A program made the translations under genes and the position numbers. This document shows positions 13,603-21,648 of a stretch of DNA of 22,116 nt, one piece after another. The number at the start of each line of letters is the position of its first letter. The first letter of the stretch is position 1. The stretch is from positions 1 through 22,116 of the forward strand of contig DKDL01000010.1 in assembly GCA_002449335.1 (NCBI GenBank), read 5' to 3'. This DNA comes from Succinatimonas sp. UBA6849. GTDB taxonomy: Bacteria; Pseudomonadota; Gammaproteobacteria; Enterobacterales; Succinivibrionaceae. The notes below the pieces were generated by a model that was not told the DNA's origin, did no database searches, and saw only the letters and a list, made by a program, of their open reading frames with translations.

Positions 13603-14904
13603 ATGAATTTGGGACATGAAAACGAAACTCTTGAGTTCAAAGAGAGTTTAGCTCAGTTAGACAAAGGTCTAAAGTCTATTACAGCAATGTTAAACAGATC
13701 TGGCTATGGATGTGTCTGCTTTGGTGTATTAGACAATGGTGACGTAAAAGGTTTAACTGTAGGTCCTAATACTTTAATGGATATTAGAAACAAGATTAAG
13801 TTTCTAATAAGTCCACAAGCTCTTGTCCATATAGAAAAACTAAAAGCTGGTAAACTGGATTATATCAAGATCACTGCTCATGGTTCTGATATTCCTTACA
13901 GTTGCGATGGTCGATACTACATAAGAAACGTGGCTGCGGATGAGACTGTATCAAATGAGATGTTGAGAAAGATGCTAACAACATCTGAGACAGATATCAT
14001 AAGGCGCATACCTTCAGAAGAGCAATCACTTACATTTACTCAATTTGATGCTTTTATGGCTAAGTATGGTATCCATACTGAATCGTCAATTTCTTTCCAT
14101 AAAAATTACGGTTTAAAAAATGCTGAAGGCAAGTTCAACCTTATGGCTTATCTGTTGTCAGATCAAAACAATGTAAGTATTAAAGTTGTTAAATTTGCAG
14201 GAACTGATAAAAGCTCAATGTCAGAGCGAACTGACTTTGGCTCTCAATGTCTTTTACGTTCGGTTCAAGAAGTTCTTGAGTATGTGATAGTAAATAATGC
14301 TGTAAAAGAAGATCTATCGAGTAACTTTGGAAAGAAAGTTAAGCTTATAGATTATGATGCTTTTAAGGAAGCCTTTGTAAATGCATGTATTCATAACTTG
14401 TGGATTGAGATGATTCCTCCAATTGTTTTTATATTTGACGATAGATTGGAGATCCTCTCAAATGGTGGCTTACCATATGGATTATCATGTAAAGACTTCT
14501 TTTGTGGTAAAAGTTTGCCAGTAAATAGAGAGTTGTATTCAATTTTTAAATCAACTACCTTGGCTAATGAAAGTAACGATATATCTACAATTGTTTCTAA
14601 ATATACAAAAGATGTTTTTTCAATAGGTAGTGGCTTAATTAAGGTAACTCTGTGCTTAAACTTTGAACGTGATGAAGTTGTAGCACGAAAACATAAAGAG
14701 AAAGCTATTTGTAAACTTACCATTAAGCAAAAGCAGATCTTTGAGTTGTTAAAAGATAATGGCGAACTTACTCAAAAAGAGTTGTCTGAAAAGTCATCGG
14801 TAAGCTTAGCAGGTGTAAAAAAGATCATACAAAAGTTACAAGAACTTAATTTAATCTCAAGAAGAGGTGCTAAAAAGAACGGACGTTGGATTGTAGCGTC
14901 GTAA
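13603..14904 (+). CDS. AlbA_2 (Schlafen-type) / ATPase-like / winged-helix protein, putative regulator
   Basis: 433 residues in three parts. Residues 8-125 form an AlbA_2 (Schlafen-like) domain with ETLEFKESL (8-16), AMLNRSGYGCVCFGV (28-42) and YYIRNVAADETVS (105-117). Residues 250-350 resemble the HATPase_c_4 domain often found in these proteins, with FKEAFVNACIHNLW (254-267) and RLEILSNGGLP (281-291). Residues 370-430 form a winged helix, with a recognition region near LTQKELSEKSSVSLAGVKKIIQKL. Such proteins are usually annotated as ATP-binding or RecG-like transcriptional regulators; their biochemical role is not well settled. The ATG has AGAGG upstream, and three palindromic repeats lie just before it. 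It occupies the gap between greA and yhbY, which are neighbours in E. coli, so it is likely an accessory insertion. Its AT-rich codon use differs from greA and supports this. Confidence 0.82.
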   Translation: MNLGHENETLEFKESLAQLDKGLKSITAMLNRSGYGCVCFGVLDNGDVKGLTVGPNTLMDIRNKIKFLISPQALVHIEKLKAGKLDYIKITAHGSDIPYSCDGRYYIRNVAADETVSNEMLRKMLTTSETDIIRRIPSEEQSLTFTQFDAFMAKYGIHTESSISFHKNYGLKNAEGKFNLMAYLLSDQNNVSIKVVKFAGTDKSSMSERTDFGSQCLLRSVQEVLEYVIVNNAVKEDLSSNFGKKVKLIDYDAFKEAFVNACIHNLWIEMIPPIVFIFDDRLEILSNGGLPYGLSCKDFFCGKSLPVNRELYSIFKSTTLANESNDISTIVSKYTKDVFSIGSGLIKVTLCLNFERDEVVARKHKEKAICKLTIKQKQIFELLKDNGELTQKELSEKSSVSLAGVKKIIQKLQELNLISRRGAKKNGRWIVAS

Positions 14905-14912
14905 CTGAAATA

Positions 14913-14940
14913 AAAAACGCCTTATTAAAAGGCGCCTTTT
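14913..14940. terminator. Bidirectional terminator between the AlbA_2 gene and yhbY
   Basis: Core stem CGCCTT (14918-14923) / AAGGCG (14929-14934). On the minus strand GCG is followed by TTTTTTATTT; on the plus strand a shorter CCTTTT follows. It separates two convergent genes. Confidence 0.65.
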
Positions 14941-14974
14941 ACATGTAAAGTGAACTTAGAAGTTCAACTTAAAA

Positions 14975-15265
14975 CTAGCGAGGAAGAATGAATCTGCTGT
15001 CGTCTTTTCTCTGTCTGAATAGAACAGCAATTCTACCAACTAGAGATACTAATTCAGCATTAACTGTCTTAGCAGCTGTCTCAGCCTGCTCTTTTCTACC
15101 TTCACCAGCATTTAAACGGATCTTGATAAGCTCGTGATGCTCAATGCTACTGTCTAGCTCTTTAAGCACTGATTCTGAAAGACCGTCATTGCCTAGTAAG
15201 ACAACTGGCTTTAATGAATGAGCTTGTGCCTTTAAAAACTGGCGCTGATGTGAATTCAATGACAT
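14975..15265 (-). CDS. yhbY: RNA-binding ribosome-assembly protein YhbY (CRS1-YhbY/CRM domain)
   Basis: 96 residues, a single CRM domain. The KPVVLLGNDGLSESVLKELD segment (19-38) holds the GxxG-like RNA-binding loop, followed by HHELIKIRLNAGE (43-55) and the closing GRIAVLFRQ (77-85). YhbY-type proteins associate with pre-50S ribosomal particles and help large-subunit maturation. The gene is transcribed away from rlmE, with 144 bp of shared promoter region, exactly as in E. coli, where rlmE acts on the same subunit. The ATG at 15263-15265 has a weak TAGG-type site. No irregularities are seen. Confidence 0.95.
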   Translation of the reverse strand: MSLNSHQRQFLKAQAHSLKPVVLLGNDGLSESVLKELDSSIEHHELIKIRLNAGEGRKEQAETAAKTVNAELVSLVGRIAVLFRQRKDDSRFILPR

Positions 15266-15323
15266 ACAAAACCTATAATAAGAAAAAATATCTGTTAAAA
15301 GCTTAATCTATTGTTATTTAGAC

Positions 15324-15353
15324 TTCGCATAAATGTTGTGCAAATTGTATAAT
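15324..15353 (+). promoter_or_regulatory. Candidate promoter of rlmE-ftsH
   Basis: A perfect -10 hexamer TATAAT (15348-15353) is preceded by TTCGCA (15324-15329) at 18-bp spacing, a weak -35 match. It lies 56 bp before the rlmE ATG in the divergent yhbY-rlmE gap. Confidence 0.4.
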
Positions 15354-15409
15354 ATTATCGAGTAATTTTAAACTGAAAAATCTATAGTAATATTTGGGAT
15401 TTAAATTTA

Positions 15410-16099
15410 ATGCCAGCAAAGAAAAGAACTGCAAGCCAAACTAGATGGTTACAGGAACACTTTTCCGATCCTTATGTGAAGCAGGCCCATAAGTTAGGAC
15501 TGCGTTCACGCGCATCTTTCAAGCTAGAAGAATTGCAGAAAAAAGATCACCTGATCCGTCAGGGTAATATTGTAGTTGATCTTGGTGCCGCTCCAGGCGG
15601 TTGGTCTGAGTATGCCGTAAAGTGCATCGGAGATAGCGGTCGTGTTATCGCTTGTGACATTCTGCCAATAAGACCTATTCGTAATGTACAGTTTTTGCAG
15701 GGAGACTTTAGAGAAGATGAGGTCTTCAAAAAACTGTATTCAATGATCGGTGTCGGTGCTCATGTAGTACTCTCTGACATGGCTCCTAATATGTCAGGTA
15801 ACTTAGCTATCGATCAGCCAAGAGCCATGCTCTTATCAGAACTAGCCTTAGATATGGCAAGACGTGTACTGCGTATTGGCGGTAGTTTTGCTGTAAAAGT
15901 TTTCCAGGGCGTAGGTTCTCAAGAGTTTTTAAAAGAATTACATCAGGACTTTACCACTGTTAAAGTAAGAAAACCTGATGCTTCAAGAGACCGTTCTCGT
16001 GAAGTTTATATGGTAGCAATGGGATTTAAAGGTCATCCTTTAAATGGTGTTGCTCCAGGCGCAGAATTTGAAGAGTCTGAAGAAAAGACTTTGGAGTAA
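15410..16099 (+). CDS. rlmE: 23S rRNA (uridine-2'-O)-methyltransferase RlmE (FtsJ/RrmJ)
   Basis: 229 residues. It methylates the 2'-OH of U2552 (E. coli numbering) in the A-loop of 23S rRNA on 50S particles, using S-adenosylmethionine. The SAM-binding motif is VVDLGAAPGGWSEYA (55-69). The catalytic tetrad K-D-K-E is intact: K38 in RASFKLEEL, D123 in LSDMAPNMSG, K163 in AVKVFQG and E198 in SREVYMV. A 20-residue acidic tail follows the domain. The ribosome site before the ATG is weak (GGGAT). ftsH starts 10 bp after the stop codon, so the two form the conserved rlmE-ftsH operon. Confidence 0.97.
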   Translation: MPAKKRTASQTRWLQEHFSDPYVKQAHKLGLRSRASFKLEELQKKDHLIRQGNIVVDLGAAPGGWSEYAVKCIGDSGRVIACDILPIRPIRNVQFLQGDFREDEVFKKLYSMIGVGAHVVLSDMAPNMSGNLAIDQPRAMLLSELALDMARRVLRIGGSFAVKVFQGVGSQEFLKELHQDFTTVKVRKPDASRDRSREVYMVAMGFKGHPLNGVAPGAEFEESEEKTLE

Positions 16100-16109
16100 G
16101 TGAGTAAAT

Positions 16110-18113
16110 ATGACAAAAAACCTAATATTATGGCTAGTCATTGCTGTGATTTTAATGACTCTCTTTGAGTCATTTAACTCATCAGACAATTCAGGTCGTA
16201 TGGAAGACTACACTAGCTTCGTAAGAGAAGTGCAGTCAGATCAGATACAGGAAGTTGTATTTGATGGCAAGGTTATCAATGGTGTTAAAAAGAACGGTGA
16301 AAGATTCTTAACAGTAATGCCATTGAGCGATCCTGCAATTATCGACTCTCTTTTATCACACAATGTAAGAGCATCTGGTACAAAGCCTGAAGAGCAGAGC
16401 TTACTGCTATCAATCTTTGTATCATGGTTCCCAATGCTGCTTTTAATTGGTGTGTGGATCTTCTTCTCACGTCAAATGCAGGGTGGTTCTAAGGGCAACC
16501 CTCTGTCTTTTGGTAAATCAAAAGCAAAGCTTTTATCTGAGAATCAGATTAAAACAACCTTTGATGATGTGGCAGGTTGTGACGAGGCTAAAGAGGATGT
16601 TGTTGAGTTAGTAGATTTCTTAAAAGATCCAACCAAGTACTCTAAGTTAGGAGGTCGCATCCCACGTGGTGTGTTAATGGTAGGTCCTCCAGGTACCGGT
16701 AAAACTTTATTAGCAAGAGCTATTGCAGGTGAAGCTAAAGTACCTTTCTTCTCAATTTCAGGTTCTGATTTCGTGGAGATGTTCGTAGGTGTTGGTGCTT
16801 CTCGTGTAAGAGATATGTTCGCTCAGGCTAAAAAGAATGCTCCATGTATTATCTTCATCGACGAAATCGATGCTGTAGGTCGCAAGCGTGGCGTCGGCAT
16901 GGGTGGCGGTCATGACGAAAGAGAGCAGACCTTAAACCAATTGCTAGTTGAGATGGATGGTTTTGAAGGTTTTGAAGCTGTAATTATCATCGCTGCAACT
17001 AACAGACCTGATGTTCTTGATCCTGCACTGTTACGTCCAGGTCGTTTTGACAGACAGGTTGTGGTAGGTTTACCTGATGTACGTGGTCGTGAGCAGATCT
17101 TAAATGTTCATGTAAAGAAAGTACCTTTAGGTAAGGATGTTGATACAGCAACTATCGCAAGAGGTACTCCTGGTTTCTCTGGTGCAGAACTTGCTAACCT
17201 TGTAAACGAAGCTGCTTTAAATGCTGCTCGTCATAACAAGCGTGTAGTAAGCATGAATGAGTTTGAAGAAGCTAAAGACAAACTCTTGATGGGTGCTGAG
17301 CGCAGAAGCATGGCTATGAATGAGCATGAAAAGATCAACACTGCTTATCATGAGGCAGGTCATGCTATCGTAGGTAAATTAGTCCCAGAGCACGATCCTG
17401 TATACAAGGTATCTATTATTCCTCGAGGTAGAGCTTTAGGTGTAACTATGTATCTGCCAGAGCAGGATAAGGTATCTCAAAGCCGTATCGGTCTTTTATC
17501 AAACATTTCAACTCTGTTTGCAGGCCGTATTGCCGAAGAGTTAATGTTTGGTACTGATGCTGTAACTACAGGTGCTTCAAATGATATTGAAAGAGCTACT
17601 CAAATAGCTCGCAGCATGGTGACCCGTTGGGGCTTCTCAAAGAGATTAGCTCCTATGCAGTATGAAAAGGACAATGAAGGTTCAGCATACTTAGGTGGTT
17701 CATCTACTACTATGATTTCAATGTCAGATGAGACCGCTAAGATCATCGATGAAGAAGTAACTGAGATCATCAACTCATGCTACAAGAAGGCTCAGGACTT
17801 GCTTGAAGCTAATAAGGACATTCTTGAGAATATGAAGGATGCTCTATTAAAGTATGAGACCATTGATGCTGATCAGATTGACGATTTGATGAATCGTAAA
17901 GAAGTTCGTCCACCTCGTAAAGTAGGGGAAGCAAAGTCTGCCGATCAGAAATCAGATGATAACTCAAAAGATGAGAAGTCAAATGATGTAAAGACTGAAG
18001 ATAAAGCAACTGATAATAAAGCAGACAATCAGTCTGAAAAAGCTAAGACTGAGAACTCTGACAATGCATCAGAGTCAAAAAAAGACGATAATGACAATAA
18101 TTCAGAGCAGTAA
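16110..18113 (+). CDS. ftsH: ATP-dependent zinc metalloprotease FtsH
   Basis: 667 residues. It is a membrane-anchored hexameric protease for membrane-protein quality control and regulated turnover (in E. coli including sigma-32 and LpxC). Two membrane segments, about 4-20 and 98-119, flank a small periplasmic domain. AAA module: Walker A GPPGTGKT (192-199), Walker B IIFIDEID (247-254) and the second region of homology around ATNRPDVLDPALLRPGRFD (296-314). Protease domain: HEAGH (414-418) with the catalytic E415, and the third zinc ligand D492 in ASNDIERAT. After the conserved helix-rich end, a 58-residue low-complexity tail (610-667) contains almost only Lys, Asp, Glu, Asn and Ser. It starts 10 bp after rlmE. 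A terminator-like hairpin follows. Confidence 0.98.
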   Translation: MTKNLILWLVIAVILMTLFESFNSSDNSGRMEDYTSFVREVQSDQIQEVVFDGKVINGVKKNGERFLTVMPLSDPAIIDSLLSHNVRASGTKPEEQSLLLSIFVSWFPMLLLIGVWIFFSRQMQGGSKGNPLSFGKSKAKLLSENQIKTTFDDVAGCDEAKEDVVELVDFLKDPTKYSKLGGRIPRGVLMVGPPGTGKTLLARAIAGEAKVPFFSISGSDFVEMFVGVGASRVRDMFAQAKKNAPCIIFIDEIDAVGRKRGVGMGGGHDEREQTLNQLLVEMDGFEGFEAVIIIAATNRPDVLDPALLRPGRFDRQVVVGLPDVRGREQILNVHVKKVPLGKDVDTATIARGTPGFSGAELANLVNEAALNAARHNKRVVSMNEFEEAKDKLLMGAERRSMAMNEHEKINTAYHEAGHAIVGKLVPEHDPVYKVSIIPRGRALGVTMYLPEQDKVSQSRIGLLSNISTLFAGRIAEELMFGTDAVTTGASNDIERATQIARSMVTRWGFSKRLAPMQYEKDNEGSAYLGGSSTTMISMSDETAKIIDEEVTEIINSCYKKAQDLLEANKDILENMKDALLKYETIDADQIDDLMNRKEVRPPRKVGEAKSADQKSDDNSKDEKSNDVKTEDKATDNKADNQSEKAKTENSDNASESKKDDNDNNSEQ

Positions 18114-18152
18114 TTAGACAGGACAACTTGTCAAAATTACTATCGTCTCATG

Positions 18153-18177
18153 AAGGATCTCTTAACAGGAGATCCTT
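18153..18177 (+). terminator. Terminator of the rlmE-ftsH operon
   Basis: Perfect 9-bp stem AAGGATCTC (18153-18161) / GAGATCCTT (18169-18177) with a 7-nt loop, followed by TGCTTTTAATG. It lies 39 bp after ftsH, so the folP-like gene is probably transcribed from a separate start. Confidence 0.68.
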
Positions 18178-18249
18178 TGCTTTTAATGTAGGTTAAATGG
18201 ACAAGCTGATTTATATCAGTTTTGTACAAGTTTAGTGTAGGGATATTCG

Positions 18250-19110
18250 ATGAAATTAAGACTGCCAAATAGTAAAAGCCTTGATTTGTCTTTTACAAAA
18301 GTAATGGGAACCATTGCTTTAGAAGAGAATGATACCCGTTCAATTGAAGATCTAGTTTTACTTGCAAATAGCTATGTAAAAGCTGGTGCTGAGCTACTGG
18401 AGATTGGAGCTAAAGCTGGTGCTAACGGCATCAACGAAACTCGTGTGATCTCGGTATTATGCGCTGTGATGAACAGTGTAGATGTTCCTGTAGCACTAAA
18501 CTCAAATAACTATGAGATTGTTTCACAGGCAATTAAAGCTGGCGTCTCAATGGTTATTACTACTAATGGCCTGGCAACAGAGGGCATGATCGATTTAATT
18601 AAAGAGTCAGAAGTAGCTGTATGTCTGCACTTTGATCCTAAAGAGAAGATTGAAGATGACAGTGATGTAGTAAGTGTTATTTCTGAATACTACTTTGAAA
18701 GAATTGATGCTCTTCTAAATGCCGGAATCAGCAGAAAGAGATTACTAATCGACCCATCAGTCGTTAATGCTTCTGTAAGTAACCGCTTAAGACTTTTAGG
18801 AAGATTAGAGAGCTTTAAGAGTTTTGCTCTGCCTATCTGTATTGCTCTGCCTCGTTCTTTGCCTAAAGAAGACAGATTCATGAAAGATAACAGAGTGCTT
18901 ACCTTAACTACAGCTTTATTCTGTTCATCTGTAAGTCCAGTTCAAATCATCAGAACTGCAGATGTAAGTGAAGTTGCAATTGCTATTGGTTTTTGGCAGA
19001 TTATGGCAAGTAAGACTAAGCCATTTAAGTTATCAAAGACCATTGTAAGACGTCTAAGACTTCTACGTGATGCAATTCATGACTTAAGAAAGATAAAAGA
19101 AAAGAATTAA
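18250..19110 (+). CDS. folP: Degenerate dihydropteroate synthase-like protein (FolP pseudoenzyme)
   Basis: 286 residues with a DHPS framework: KVMG at 17-20 in place of the N-terminal VMG strand, KAGAELLEIGAKAG (44-57) for INAGATIIDVGGEST, AGISRKRLLIDPS (158-170) for AGIAKEKLLLDPG, and SPVQIIRTADV (229-239) for GAHIIRVHDV. It sits in the folP slot between ftsH and glmM. The active-site residues are mostly lost. The NVTPDSFSDGG loop is about six residues shorter and N22 becomes A23. STRPGA becomes AGANGI. D96 becomes N84, N115 becomes T104, K221 becomes S203 and H257 becomes A237. D185 (D168) and R255 (R235) remain. The frame is intact with normal codon use, so it is not a decaying gene. It probably cannot condense pABA with the pterin; its present role is unknown, perhaps regulatory or structural. 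The family assignment rests on position and pattern alignment by eye. Confidence 0.82.
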   Translation: MKLRLPNSKSLDLSFTKVMGTIALEENDTRSIEDLVLLANSYVKAGAELLEIGAKAGANGINETRVISVLCAVMNSVDVPVALNSNNYEIVSQAIKAGVSMVITTNGLATEGMIDLIKESEVAVCLHFDPKEKIEDDSDVVSVISEYYFERIDALLNAGISRKRLLIDPSVVNASVSNRLRLLGRLESFKSFALPICIALPRSLPKEDRFMKDNRVLTLTTALFCSSVSPVQIIRTADVSEVAIAIGFWQIMASKTKPFKLSKTIVRRLRLLRDAIHDLRKIKEKN

Positions 19111-19176
19111 AATCCAACATCTTTAAAAGCTAATACTTTTAAAGGTATACAACTTGTTGAAAAAAGAAAAACAAAG

Positions 19177-20529
19177 ATGAAAAGAAAATATTTTGGTACA
19201 GACGGTGTACGTGGCCGTGTAGGTCAATATCCTATTACTCCTGATTTTGCAGTAAGACTAGGCCTTGCTGCAGGTAAAGTTTTAGGTAAGAAACATGGCG
19301 GTAAGGTTATCATTGGTAAAGATACCCGTCTGTCAGGTTATATGCTAGAAGCAGCCTTAGAGTCAGGTTTTTCAGCTGGTGGTATGTCTCCTGTAATGTT
19401 AGGACCTATGCCAACTCCAGCTGTAGCTTATTTAACTCGTGCTTTCAGAGCAGACCTAGGCGTTGTAATCAGTGCTTCTCATAACCCATACTATGATAAT
19501 GGTATTAAGTTCTTCTCAGCTCAGGGTACTAAGCTACCAGATGAGGTTGAACTTGAGATTGAGTCTGTATTAGATGCTAAGGATATTCCTTTAGCAGCTT
19601 CATCAGACTTTGGTCGAGCTTTCAGACAGGATGATGCTCCTGGTCGTTACATTGAGTACTGTAAGAGTACCTTTGCAAGCCATTTCTCATTAGAGGGCAT
19701 GAAGATTGTTTTAGATTGCGCAAACGGCGCTACCTATCACATCGCTCCATTGGTTTTCAGAGAGTTAGGTGCAACTGTTATCACCATCGGTGATAAGCCA
19801 AATGGTACTAACATCAATGATGGTGTAGGTTCTACTCATCCAGAGGCTTTAGTAGCTAAAGTACTATCAGAAAAAGCTGATCTTGGTATTGCTTTTGATG
19901 GTGATGGTGACCGTGTTTTAATGTGCGACAGCCATGGAACCTTACGTGATGGTGACAACCTTCTGTATATTATTGCAAATGACACTAAAAAGCGTGGTCG
20001 TCTGCCAGGTGGTGTAGTAGGTACTTTAATGACTAACTTAGGTCTTGAGTTAGCTTTAAAGCGTGAGGGTATTCCTTTCTCACGTGCAAAGGTTGGTGAC
20101 AGATACGTTATGGAGCAGTTATTAGAGAAGAACTGGACTCTAGGTGGCGAGAACAGTGGTCACATCATCAGCTTGAACCATGCAACCACAGGTGATGGTA
20201 TCGTATCAGCTATACAGGTGCTAAAAGCTTGTATGTATGCTGGCAAGACAGTTGAAGAGTTATCTGAAGGTCTTACCATGTACCCACAGGATCTTATCAA
20301 CGTAAGATTAACAGCAGGTCTTGACGTAACTCGTGATGAGAAAGTTCAGGCTGTTGTAGCTGAAGTTGAAAAAGAGTTAGGTTCAACTGGCCGTGTTTTA
20401 TTACGTAAATCAGGTACCGAGCCTGTAGTTCGTGTAATGGTTGAAGGTGAGGATGCACAGGACGTTCATACTAAAGCTCAGAGAATTGCTGATGTGATCA
20501 TCCATCAGGCAGGCTGTGAAAATGCTTGA
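19177..20529 (+). CDS. glmM: Phosphoglucosamine mutase GlmM
   Basis: 450 residues, the usual length. It converts glucosamine-6-phosphate to glucosamine-1-phosphate for UDP-GlcNAc, peptidoglycan and LPS synthesis in the cytoplasm. It begins RKYFGTDGVRG (3-13). The phosphorylated active-site serine is S101 in ISASHNPYYDNGIKFF (98-113). The metal-binding loop is DGDGDR (241-246). The sugar-binding loop GGENSGH and the phosphate-binding RKSGTEP near the C-terminus are both present. The ATG is preceded by an A-rich stretch with only a weak ribosome site. It lies 66 bp after the folP-like gene in the conserved folP-glmM order. All catalytic motifs are intact, in contrast with the upstream gene. Confidence 0.98.
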   Translation: MKRKYFGTDGVRGRVGQYPITPDFAVRLGLAAGKVLGKKHGGKVIIGKDTRLSGYMLEAALESGFSAGGMSPVMLGPMPTPAVAYLTRAFRADLGVVISASHNPYYDNGIKFFSAQGTKLPDEVELEIESVLDAKDIPLAASSDFGRAFRQDDAPGRYIEYCKSTFASHFSLEGMKIVLDCANGATYHIAPLVFRELGATVITIGDKPNGTNINDGVGSTHPEALVAKVLSEKADLGIAFDGDGDRVLMCDSHGTLRDGDNLLYIIANDTKKRGRLPGGVVGTLMTNLGLELALKREGIPFSRAKVGDRYVMEQLLEKNWTLGGENSGHIISLNHATTGDGIVSAIQVLKACMYAGKTVEELSEGLTMYPQDLINVRLTAGLDVTRDEKVQAVVAEVEKELGSTGRVLLRKSGTEPVVRVMVEGEDAQDVHTKAQRIADVIIHQAGCENA

Positions 20530-20595
20530 AAAAAAGCATAATAACCTGTAATATTTGCAAAGCTTTGTATACGCAAAATAGGGTGCGTTTTTATT

Positions 20596-20991
20596 ATGTA
20601 CGAAATTGGTATTGTAGTTTTATTACTAATTGCAATTGCAATGATTGCTTTGATCCTTGTTCAGCAGGGTAAAGGTGCTGGCATGGGCGCTTCATTTGGT
20701 GCTGGTGCATCAAATACAGTATTCGGTTCAGTAGGTTCTGGTAACTTCCTGACCAGATCAACTTGGACTTTAATTATCCTGTTCTTCGGTGTTTGCTTAT
20801 TCTTAGGTTATTTACAGAAGTCAGCTCACGAAGAGAAGTCAAGCTTCAGCAATATTTCTGAGACTCCTGCAACTGAGCAGGTTGAAGAGAAGACAGTTGT
20901 TAACACTGATGCTCCTGTAGTTAATACAGATGCTCCAGCTGTTTCAGATACAACAGATGCTCCTAAGACTGACGCTCCAGAGACTAAGTAA
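20596..20991 (+). CDS. secG: Preprotein translocase subunit SecG
   Basis: 131 residues. SecG is the small inner-membrane subunit of SecYEG that assists protein export. Two membrane segments (about 3-22 and 55-73) flank the conserved cytoplasmic loop LVQQGKGAGMGASFGAGASN (21-40), continued by FGSVGSGNFLTR. The C-terminal 55 residues form a hydrophilic tail with four TDAP units (104-107, 111-114, 120-123, 125-128). The ATG has a weak GGGTG site 14 bases upstream. It follows glmM as in E. coli. No tRNA-Leu gene follows, unlike E. coli; a strong terminator ends the unit. Confidence 0.95.
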   Translation: MYEIGIVVLLLIAIAMIALILVQQGKGAGMGASFGAGASNTVFGSVGSGNFLTRSTWTLIILFFGVCLFLGYLQKSAHEEKSSFSNISETPATEQVEEKTVVNTDAPVVNTDAPAVSDTTDAPKTDAPETK

Positions 20992-21007
20992 TAAAAGTTT
21001 CAACTAA

Positions 21008-21036
21008 AAAAGACCCACCATCCGGTGGGTTTTTTA
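21008..21036. terminator. Bidirectional terminator between secG and the 5-FCL gene
   Basis: Stem ACCCACC (21013-21019) / GGTGGGT (21024-21030) with an ATCC loop. A T-run follows on the plus strand (TTTTTTATT) and an A-run precedes it, so the minus strand also gets a T-run. It serves both convergent genes. Confidence 0.85.
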
Positions 21037-21057
21037 TTGACGTTTTAAGACGAAATT

Positions 21058-21648
21058 TTAGAAAACGTAGTGCTTTGTAGGAGTTATGACTTCATGCAAA
21101 GGCATATCCCAATGCTCAATAGGTACTGCATCTAAAAGTTGGAAGTCATAAGCGACACCTATTAAAAGACATTGAGCTGACAGCTTCTTTAACATTCTGT
21201 CGTAATAGCCACCACCCATGCCTAATCTGTTGCCTTTATTATCAAAGCCAACTAACGGCACAATCAAAGCTTCAAATTTGTCCGGTGTAACCAGATTCTC
21301 AGGTAAATTCTCTGGCTCTAAAATATGGAAGCGATTCTCAATTAGTCTGTCACCTTTTTTATAAGCATAAAAGTCCATATGACCTTTTACATGAACATCC
21401 ATAAAAGGAAGAGCTAATTCATGGTGTTCTAAAAGATACTCATTGATAGGCTCTGTTGATAACTCACCACCTAAGCTTAAATATGAACCCACCATCTTCT
21501 TTTGCAAGAAGTGTTTGTGGTGACTTAAGATCTTTACAATCTCAACGCCTGCTTCATATGCTTTAACAGGAGTTACCTGTCTTCGCTGTTCTAAGATCTG
21601 CTGGCGCAGAGATTTACGTAAAACTTTGTTATCAAAAAAATCAGTCAT
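21058..21648 (-). CDS. ygfA: 5-formyltetrahydrofolate cyclo-ligase
   Basis: 196 residues. It converts 5-formyl-THF to 5,10-methenyl-THF with ATP, clearing an inhibitory folate storage form. Signatures: RKSLRQQILEQRRQ (11-24), the start helix; GSYLSLGGELST (54-65); LIVPLVGFDNKGNRLGMGGGYYDR (about 128-151) with the nucleotide-binding glycine loop; and the closing HEVITP segment. Its ATG (21646-21648) lies inside the end of zapA, an 8-bp overlap, so the two are translationally coupled. In E. coli the same pair is separated by the 6S RNA gene ssrS, which is absent here. It is the only clearly active folate enzyme in the window. Confidence 0.95.
   Translation of the reverse strand: MTDFFDNKVLRKSLRQQILEQRRQVTPVKAYEAGVEIVKILSHHKHFLQKKMVGSYLSLGGELSTEPINEYLLEHHELALPFMDVHVKGHMDFYAYKKGDRLIENRFHILEPENLPENLVTPDKFEALIVPLVGFDNKGNRLGMGGGYYDRMLKKLSAQCLLIGVAYDFQLLDAVPIEHWDMPLHEVITPTKHYVF

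Noticed and set aside
20992..21057. tRNA-Leu gene after secG, as in E. coli
   Set aside because: The gap holds only a terminator; no cloverleaf could be fitted.
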